Source: JBHIKY01 sp042139015 (GTDB lineage: Bacteria; Bacillota; Bacilli; Bacillales; Marinococcaceae). Taken from it: DNA of 27,494 nucleotides. Below, piece by piece: positions 22,951 to 27,494 of the stretch. A program made the translations under genes and the position numbers. The stretch's first letter is position 1; every line of letters starts with the position of its first letter. The notes beneath the pieces are model-generated. The model had not been told where the DNA came from, searched no databases, and worked only from the letters and a program-made list of their open reading frames with translations. The stretch spans positions 1 to 27,494 of the forward strand of contig NZ_JBHIKY010000038.1 in the NCBI RefSeq assembly GCF_042139015.1. The letters run 5' to 3'.

Positions 22951-24357
22951 TTAAAATAATTTCCCATGTCTATAAAGCAGAGAAATCAACCTTTTCAGCG
23001 CCATCGTGTAGCAAGTGAATCTCATCGTGTATTCATCAGATGTAAAATATGCATCATACACTTTTTTAAAAGTGTCCTTCATTTGGCCGGACATTTCATT
23101 TAAGATCTCTTCTTTTTTATACATCTCTGTTACTCTGCTCTGCTTCCATTCTAAATAAGAAACGTGCACCCCTCCTGCATTTGCAAGAATATCGGGAATT
23201 ATAATCTTTCCTTGTTCCTGAAGGTACAAATCCGCATTTACAGAAATCGGTGCATTTGCTCCCTCGACAAGTATGTCAGCCTTTACACTTCTCATATTAT
23301 CTTTTGTTACTTGATCAGCTATTGCGGCAAATATCAGCACATCGCAGTCAAATACAGCAATGCCGCCTGGTTCAGCAATTTGAGCCTCAATGTTTTCTTG
23401 TTTCAGCTTTTCAGCTGTGTCAGGCAGCTGCTTGTGTTTTTCTGCATACGCAGCAAGCTTCTCAATGTTCAATCCTTCTTTATTGATCAGCATGACAAAT
23501 TGATCTGAAACTGCCGTTACAGCATGTTTAACCTCAGAACAGTTATATGCCTCAAGTGCAGCCACGCTTCCAACATTTCCGAAGCCCTGTACAGCAACCT
23601 CCACTGGATCTTTATTGTTGCATTTCTCTTCCATGGAATGAAGGGTTTCCCACTGTTTCGTGCGCAGCTTTTCTTTTTCGGACATGGTCTCTGCATTATC
23701 TTCAAGCCATTGTTTTACTAAATAAAAATAACTTAAAAAAGTTCCTATGCCAGTTGACTCTCTGCGTCCGCGTGCCCCTCCGTTTTCGACGCTTTTACCT
23801 GTAAAGGAACCAATGTACGCCTGACCGGGGTGAATCGTTTTGTACTCTCCGACCATCCAATCAATCACCCGTTCATCAGTTCCCATATCCGGAGCAGGGA
23901 TATCCTGTGTCGGCCCCAGGTTAATAGCAAAGCGCTGAACATACTTTTTACTGATTAAATTTAATTCCCGTTCGGTATATTCCCGCGGGTTTATATGTAC
24001 CCCGCCCTTTGCTCCGCCGAATGGAAGTTCATGGAGGGCATTTTTCAATGTCATTAAGATCGCCAAATTTTCTACTTCTTCCTCACTTACTTCCTCGCTG
24101 TAACGGATTCCGCCTTTATAAAATCCGCTGATGTTATTATGCTGCACACGATATGCAGGAATTCTCTGGATTTCTCCTTCATCTGTAGAAACCCGAATAT
24201 AGCTTTTAATTATTTTATCCGTCGTTTTTAATATTTCAGCTGCAGAATCAAGTACCATCCCCCTTTTTTTTTCGTCGCTCATCTCTAGAAATCTGTTTGA
24301 TTTTTTTAGACTCCCTATAACTTCTTCAATTAATACTTTTGTCTGCGAACGATTCAT
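22951..24357 (-). CDS. Glu/Leu/Phe/Val dehydrogenase family protein, probable glutamate dehydrogenase
   Basis: The 468-residue NAD(P)-dependent amino-acid dehydrogenase has the catalytic region LPFGGAKGGVHINP (Lys117) and IPAPDMGT (Asp157). The substrate domain contains TGKSVENGGARGRRESTG, and the Rossmann motif GFGNVG is at 258-263. The C-terminus includes VEGANAPIS and ILANAGGVHVSYLEW, as in glutamate dehydrogenases. It is about 40 residues longer than GudB/RocG, with a charged insertion (about 217-250) between the two domains. The ATG at 24357 has AGGAGGG 6 nt upstream. It is convergent with yfhF and divergent from ectA. Oxidative deamination of glutamate (or the reverse) is most likely; other amino-acid substrates remain possible. 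Confidence 0.85.
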   Translation of the reverse strand: MNRSQTKVLIEEVIGSLKKSNRFLEMSDEKKRGMVLDSAAEILKTTDKIIKSYIRVSTDEGEIQRIPAYRVQHNNISGFYKGGIRYSEEVSEEEVENLAILMTLKNALHELPFGGAKGGVHINPREYTERELNLISKKYVQRFAINLGPTQDIPAPDMGTDERVIDWMVGEYKTIHPGQAYIGSFTGKSVENGGARGRRESTGIGTFLSYFYLVKQWLEDNAETMSEKEKLRTKQWETLHSMEEKCNNKDPVEVAVQGFGNVGSVAALEAYNCSEVKHAVTAVSDQFVMLINKEGLNIEKLAAYAEKHKQLPDTAEKLKQENIEAQIAEPGGIAVFDCDVLIFAAIADQVTKDNMRSVKADILVEGANAPISVNADLYLQEQGKIIIPDILANAGGVHVSYLEWKQSRVTEMYKKEEILNEMSGQMKDTFKKVYDAYFTSDEYTMRFTCYTMALKRLISLLYRHGKLF

Positions 24358-24680
24358 GCAATCCCTCCTATACTTTCTTACCATTACTTCCATACCTTTT
24401 TTTAAATCAATAAAAACACGATATCGAGATTATTTTACTCAAAAATTCTGAGATAAAATCCTTCTGATACGAATAAATAATTATCTGTTTTCACAAAATA
24501 AAATATCCTAAATTTTCTTAAAAGCCGATAACCAGCTTCAATAAAGCTTTAAACACTGATATTATCAAGGTTTATGGAAGATTTCCCTCCAGACTTATTC
24601 AATCATTATTCTAGAAAACGGTGTATAGGCTACTATATGGCAGTATTCCATAAGCGTACTTAACATTAGCGGATGCAATC

Positions 24681-24700
24681 CCGATTAAGACCGATTAAGC
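24681..24700. repeat. Tandem 10-bp direct repeat upstream of ectA
   Basis: CCGATTAAGA is followed immediately by CCGATTAAGC. The two copies are exactly one helical turn apart and face the same side of DNA, a pattern seen in some activator sites. No regulator is known from the sequence. Confidence 0.6.
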
Positions 24701-24799
24701 ACATTTAATCCGCAGCATAGCTATTTGATCTTTTCAGCGCAGACTATTATTATAAATTCATGAACGCCTGTAAGGGCATCATTTCCAAATAGTAGTATT

Positions 24800-24819
24800 G
24801 GCTTGGTGATCACCAGGCC
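24800..24819. promoter_or_regulatory. Palindrome, possible operator upstream of ectA
   Basis: The 20-bp sequence centred on GGTGATCACC (arms GGCT and AGGCC) is self-complementary except for one base pair. It has no T-run, so it does not look like a terminator. It lies about 50 bp upstream of a possible ectA promoter. It could bind a dimeric regulator; this is inference. Confidence 0.45.
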
Positions 24820-24942
24820 GTTATTTATGAGAATAGAGATTTTTAAAATTTTTACAAAGTGTTTACAATTCAATGGTTTAAGTTTCACACGCAGGAGGAA
24901 AAGGCTATTAAGACCCTTATTAATCAAAATGAAGGTGGTAAA

Positions 24943-25464
24943 ATGATGGAGACTAAAACGACTGGTGCAACAGGAACTATGGATTCATTAATCTTTGATA
25001 AACCGTCCGTTGAAGACGGCGCTGACATGTGGGAACTCGTAAAAAACTCAACACTTGATTTAAATTCTTCATATAAATACATCATGATGTGCGAGTTTTT
25101 CGCTGAAACTTGCGTAGTAGCTAAAGAAAATGATGAACTGGTCGGTTTTGTAACAGCATTTATCCCACCTGAAAAACAGGATACTGTTTTCGTTTGGCAG
25201 GTAGGTGTCGATTCGTCCCAGCGCGGAAAAGGAATGGCTTCAAGATTATTGAATGCTTTACTCGAAAGACTGCAAGATAAAGGTGTAAAATATTTAGAAG
25301 CTACAGTCACCCCATCTAACGACGCTTCACAGGCACTTTTTAAGAAGCTTGCACGCACACATGAAACAGAGTGTGAAATATCAGAGTGCTTTTCTGAAGA
25401 ACTTTTCCCTGGAGAAGGTCACGAAGCTGAACTTACCTTCCGCATCGGTCCAATTGAAAAATAA
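24943..25464 (+). CDS. ectA: L-2,4-diaminobutyrate N-gamma-acetyltransferase EctA
   Basis: EctA acetylates 2,4-diaminobutyrate with acetyl-CoA, the second step of ectoine synthesis. The 173-residue GNAT protein has the substrate-side stretch LDLNSSYKYIMMCEFFAETCVVA (38-60). The acetyl-CoA motif QVGVDSSQRGKGMASRLL (86-103) contains QRGKG, and EATVTPSNDASQALFKKLA follows, as in EctA. The start is the ATG at 24943 (or the adjacent ATG at 24946) with AAGGTGG just upstream; the frame extends further 5' to 24859 without a good site. It is the first gene of ectABC; ectB follows after 51 bp with its own ribosome-binding site. Confidence 0.94.
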   Translation: MMETKTTGATGTMDSLIFDKPSVEDGADMWELVKNSTLDLNSSYKYIMMCEFFAETCVVAKENDELVGFVTAFIPPEKQDTVFVWQVGVDSSQRGKGMASRLLNALLERLQDKGVKYLEATVTPSNDASQALFKKLARTHETECEISECFSEELFPGEGHEAELTFRIGPIEK

Positions 25465-25515
25465 CAGTATCGCTCAAAATAATTTAAAGTATTATAAGGA
25501 GGAGCATATAAAATA

Positions 25516-26799
25516 ATGACAGAAAATGATCTCAGTATTTTTAACGAGCATGAATCAGAAGTCAGAAGCTACGTTCGTGGATTCCCTACAGTGTTCCACG
25601 AAGCAAAAGGTTACAAAATCAAGGATTTGGATGGAAAAGAGTATATCGACTTTTTCTCAGGAGCCGGTGCACTTAATTATGGTCATAATGATGAAAACAT
25701 GAAGCAAAAATTAATTGAATATATTCAGGAAGATGGAATTACCCATTCACTTGATATGGCATCTAAAGCAAAAGGCCAATTCCTGAAAAAATTTCATGAA
25801 ACCATTCTGAAGCCTAGAGATCTTGATTATAAAATAATGTTTCCTGGGCCTACAGGAACAAACACGGTTGAAGCAGCATTAAAGCTGGCCCGTAAAGTTA
25901 CTGGTCGAACTAATGTTGTCAGCTTTACCAACGGTTTTCACGGTATGACAATTGGAGCACTTTCAGTAACCGGAAACGCATTCAAACGAAAAGGTGCGGG
26001 AATCCCACTTCATCATTCGGTTACAATGCCTTACGATAACTATATAAACAATACAACTCAGGAAATTGAATATATTAAACGTTTCCTTGATGATAACGGC
26101 AGTGGAGTTGAAACCCCGGCGGCTTTCATTCTTGAAACGGTACAGGGTGAAGGCGGCTTAAATGCAGCAAGAATGGACTGGCTGCAGCAAATTGAGAAAA
26201 TTTGCCGGGACCGCGGCATTCTGCTTATTATTGATGATGTCCAGGCCGGCATCGGAAGAACTGGAACATTTTTCAGTTTTGAGCCGAGCGGTATCAAACC
26301 GGATATCGTCTGCCTCTCCAAATCAATCGGCGGCTACGGACTTCCGCTCGCCTTAACTCTTATTAATCCTAAATATGATATTTTTGAACCAGGCGAACAC
26401 AACGGAACTTTCCGTGGAAACAACATGGCATTTGTAACTGCCACTGAATCATTGAATTACTGGAACGACGATACGCTTGAGAAAAATGTTCAGGAGAAAT
26501 CGGAACGGATTAAGCAGTTTTTGGATGAGATGATCAACTCATTTCCTAAATTGGAAGGTACTCACCGAGGTCGCGGTTTTATGCAGGGAATCGCCTGCAA
26601 GCCAGAAGGTCTCGCTGAAAAGGTCGCTGAAAAATGCTTTGAGCATGGCTTAATTATGGAAACAGCCGGTCCTGATGATGAAGTGTTTAAACTGTTCCCT
26701 CCTATCAATATTGATGACGAAGGATTGGAAGCAGGGCTTGCGATTCTTAAAAAAGCGATTGAAGAGGCCGCAGCAGAAAAAGAATCAATCACATCGTAA
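25516..26799 (+). CDS. ectB: Diaminobutyrate-2-oxoglutarate aminotransferase EctB
   Basis: EctB converts aspartate-4-semialdehyde and glutamate to 2,4-diaminobutyrate and 2-oxoglutarate, the first committed step of ectoine synthesis. The 427-residue class III aminotransferase has GPTGTNTVEAALKLARKVTG (111-130), TNGFHGMTIGALSVTGN (138-154), and the PLP region IIDDVQAGIGRTG (238-250). The Schiff-base Lys269 lies in CLSKSIGGYGLP, and GTFRGNNMAF is also present. Length and order of motifs are those of EctB. AAGGAGGAG lies upstream of the ATG. A hairpin separates it from ectC, which may adjust the expression ratio. Confidence 0.96.
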   Translation: MTENDLSIFNEHESEVRSYVRGFPTVFHEAKGYKIKDLDGKEYIDFFSGAGALNYGHNDENMKQKLIEYIQEDGITHSLDMASKAKGQFLKKFHETILKPRDLDYKIMFPGPTGTNTVEAALKLARKVTGRTNVVSFTNGFHGMTIGALSVTGNAFKRKGAGIPLHHSVTMPYDNYINNTTQEIEYIKRFLDDNGSGVETPAAFILETVQGEGGLNAARMDWLQQIEKICRDRGILLIIDDVQAGIGRTGTFFSFEPSGIKPDIVCLSKSIGGYGLPLALTLINPKYDIFEPGEHNGTFRGNNMAFVTATESLNYWNDDTLEKNVQEKSERIKQFLDEMINSFPKLEGTHRGRGFMQGIACKPEGLAEKVAEKCFEHGLIMETAGPDDEVFKLFPPINIDDEGLEAGLAILKKAIEEAAAEKESITS

Positions 26800-26811
26800 T
26801 TAATGAAGATT

Positions 26812-26842
26812 GGGCCTGGTGAAGCCCTAACCTACCAGGCCC
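26812..26842 (+). terminator. Hairpin between ectB and ectC, possible partial terminator or attenuator
   Basis: The stem GGGCCTGGT / ACCAGGCCC (9 bp) has a 13-nt loop and is followed by TTTATTAT. It resembles a leaky terminator inside the operon or an RNA-processing/stability element. It begins 12 nt after the ectB stop and ends 62 nt before ectC. Confidence 0.65.
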
Positions 26843-26904
26843 TTTATTATGTAAAACTTACTGAATTAATGATTAAAATGGATACTGACAGGAGGAACTT
26901 TAAC

Positions 26905-27291
26905 ATGAAAGTGGTTAAGCTTGAGGATATTTTAGGTACAGATCAAGAAGTGGATAACGGTAACTGGGTAAGCCGCAGACTTATTTTGAAGAGTGATAAC
27001 ATGGGCTATTCTGTTCATGATACAATTATTCGTGCTGGTACAGAGACACATATCTGGTACCAAAACCATCTCGAAACCGTTTACTGCATTGAAGGTGAAG
27101 GTGAAGTTGAAACGCTAAGTGACAATAAAATCTATCCAATTACAGCCGATACGGTTTATGCACTAGATAAAAATGATGAACACCTCCTTCGTGCAAAGAA
27201 AGATATGCGCATGGTCTGTGTGTTTAATCCACCAATAAGCGGCCGTGAAGTTCATGATGAAAATGGTGTCTATCCGGTAGACGAATCTTAA
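26905..27291 (+). CDS. ectC: L-ectoine synthase EctC
   Basis: EctC closes the ring of N-gamma-acetyl-diaminobutyrate to give ectoine. The 128-residue cupin protein has ETHIWYQNHLETVYCIEGEGEVE (47-69). Glu57, Tyr85 and His93 fall at the positions reported for the iron ligands of Paenibacillus lautus EctC. The C-terminal VCVFNPPISGREVHDENGVYP also fits. The ATG at 26905 has GGAGGAACT upstream; the open frame extends to 26803 without a start signal and would run through the intergenic hairpin. No hydroxylase (ectD) or dedicated aspartokinase gene is seen in the window. The downstream flank is occupied by a group II intron end. Confidence 0.96.
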   Translation: MKVVKLEDILGTDQEVDNGNWVSRRLILKSDNMGYSVHDTIIRAGTETHIWYQNHLETVYCIEGEGEVETLSDNKIYPITADTVYALDKNDEHLLRAKKDMRMVCVFNPPISGREVHDENGVYPVDES

Positions 27292-27292
27292 C

Positions 27293-27313
27293 AGTTTTCC
27301 TTTCGGGAAAACT
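27293..27313 (+). terminator. Hairpin after ectC, weak terminator candidate
   Basis: The stem AGTTTTCC / GGAAAACT has a 5-nt loop directly after the ectC stop. It lacks a T-run (TGGTCTG follows), so it may be a stabilising 3' hairpin rather than a true terminator. Confidence 0.45.
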
Positions 27314-27368
27314 TGGTCTGCATTGGCCAGGGAAGTAAATTAAAACTATAATTAATTATTTAGAAAAA

Positions 27369-27494
27369 ATCGAGTAGGAGGGGGTGATTAACCCCCGACC
27401 TCTCACACCACCGAGCGTACGGATCCGTACTCGGCGGTTTCATGAAAATCCACGTGGTTATATCAACGACTTTAATCCCATACGTCGCCAGTAT
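27369..27494 (-). mobile_element. 3' end of a group II intron (domains V-VI), truncated by the window edge
   Basis: On the minus strand, positions 27438-27407 fold as domain V: a 9-bp lower stem ACCGCCGAG / CTCGGTGGT with a CGC triad, a 2-nt CG bulge, and a TACG/CGTA upper stem with a GATC loop. Domain VI follows: GAGAGG pairs with CCT-A-CTC, leaving a bulged A at 27375, the branch-point adenosine 6 nt from the 3' end. The upper arm is GGGGGT / ACCCCC. The intron ends CGAT at 27369. The reverse-transcriptase gene and domains I-IV would lie outside the window. The element faces ectC tail-to-tail. Confidence 0.82.
27458..27494 (-). CDS. C-terminal end of the group II intron reverse transcriptase/maturase (partial)
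   Basis: Just upstream of domain V on the minus strand, a frame entering from outside the window reads YWRRMGLKSLI and stops with TAA at 27460-27458. Group II intron-encoded proteins commonly end with a WRxMGLKS-like tail in domain IV, at about this distance from domain V. Only 11 residues are visible, so the call depends on the intron RNA context. Confidence 0.6.
   Translation of the reverse strand, partial: YWRRMGLKSLI

Larger units (their letters stand above)
24358..24942. promoter_or_regulatory. Regulatory gap between the dehydrogenase gene and ectA
   Basis: These 585 bp hold no convincing gene. The open frames here have no ribosome-binding sites. The gap contains two tandem 10-bp repeats (24681-24700) and a near-perfect 20-bp palindrome (24800-24819). 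A possible ectA -10 box TACAAT lies near 24863 with a poor -35. A GTTTAA at about 24877 resembles a sigma-B -35, but its partner GGCTAT is 21 nt away, too far. The length suggests a long regulated 5' region for the osmotically induced ect operon. Confidence 0.5.

Noticed and set aside
23164..23804. Several plus-strand open frames inside the glutamate-dehydrogenase-like gene
   Set aside because: They are antisense to a well-supported enzyme gene, have no initiation signals and show no family motifs.
24877..24908. Sigma-B promoter for ectA (GTTTAA ... GGCTAT)
   Set aside because: The spacer is 21 nt, well above the 12-15 nt expected, and the -10 is imperfect.
24721..24927. 68-residue minus-strand frame upstream of ectA
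   Set aside because: No ribosome-binding site, no family features, and it overlaps the palindrome and the probable ectA promoter region.
1..27494. CRISPR arrays, tRNA genes, prophage or toxin-antitoxin loci
   Set aside because: I saw no regularly spaced repeats, no tRNA-like cloverleaf or CCA-ended segments, and no phage or toxin gene families in the window.

Overview
The window comes from the chromosome of an endospore-forming, probably moderately halophilic or alkaliphilic member of the Bacillaceae. The evidence for this is strong AGGAGG ribosome-binding sites, A+T-rich intergenic DNA, a gamma-type spore protein gene (sspE), PerR with a Per box, and a complete ectABC operon for the osmolyte ectoine. 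Gene content and order follow, from memory, the Bacillus subtilis yfhF-recX-yfhH-yfhJ-yfhP-mutY ... fabL-sspE ... ygaC-ygaD-ygaE-gsaB-bcp-perR-ygzB-ygxA-rrnD neighbourhood. Here it is read from right to left, with lineage-specific insertions.

Layout. Positions 1-260 hold the tandem promoters and leader of an rRNA operon that runs leftward out of the window; 16S itself is not inside. Next come ygxA (-), ygzB (+), perR (-), and a leftward group bcp / 2-hydroxyacid dehydrogenase / DarA-like PII protein. Then follow gsaB, a DUF697-type GTPase gene and ygaE (+). A 147-bp element with terminal inverted repeats abuts the ygaE stop codon. After it are ygaD and ygaC (-), a one-TM small protein (+), sspE and fabL (-), an aminotransferase/quinone reductase pair (+), and two paralogous small proteins of unknown function (+). 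A leftward operon (hypothetical protein, mutY, SDR, gamma-glutamyltransferase) occupies 15344-19168. It is followed by yfhP (+), yfhJ, yfhH and recX (-), and yfhF (+).

The right end is accessory. It has a divergent glutamate-dehydrogenase-family gene (-), a 585-bp regulatory gap, ectA-ectB-ectC (+), and the 3' end of a group II intron on the minus strand that runs out of the window.

Themes. Oxidative-stress and redox genes (perR, bcp, quinone reductase, mutY) sit with spore, lipid and DNA-repair housekeeping genes. The osmotic-stress part is ectABC, next to a glutamate-family dehydrogenase; glutamate is the amino donor used by EctB. A DarA-like protein (the family includes cyclic-di-AMP receptors) lies in the perR block. 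I found no unmistakably new multi-gene system. The best candidates for something undescribed are the DarA paralog with a shortened loop, the paired small proteins with an antisense transcript unit between them, the rebuilt gamma-SASP, and the palindrome and hairpin elements of the ect locus. Gene-family calls rest on recognised motifs and remembered homologs, not on searches.
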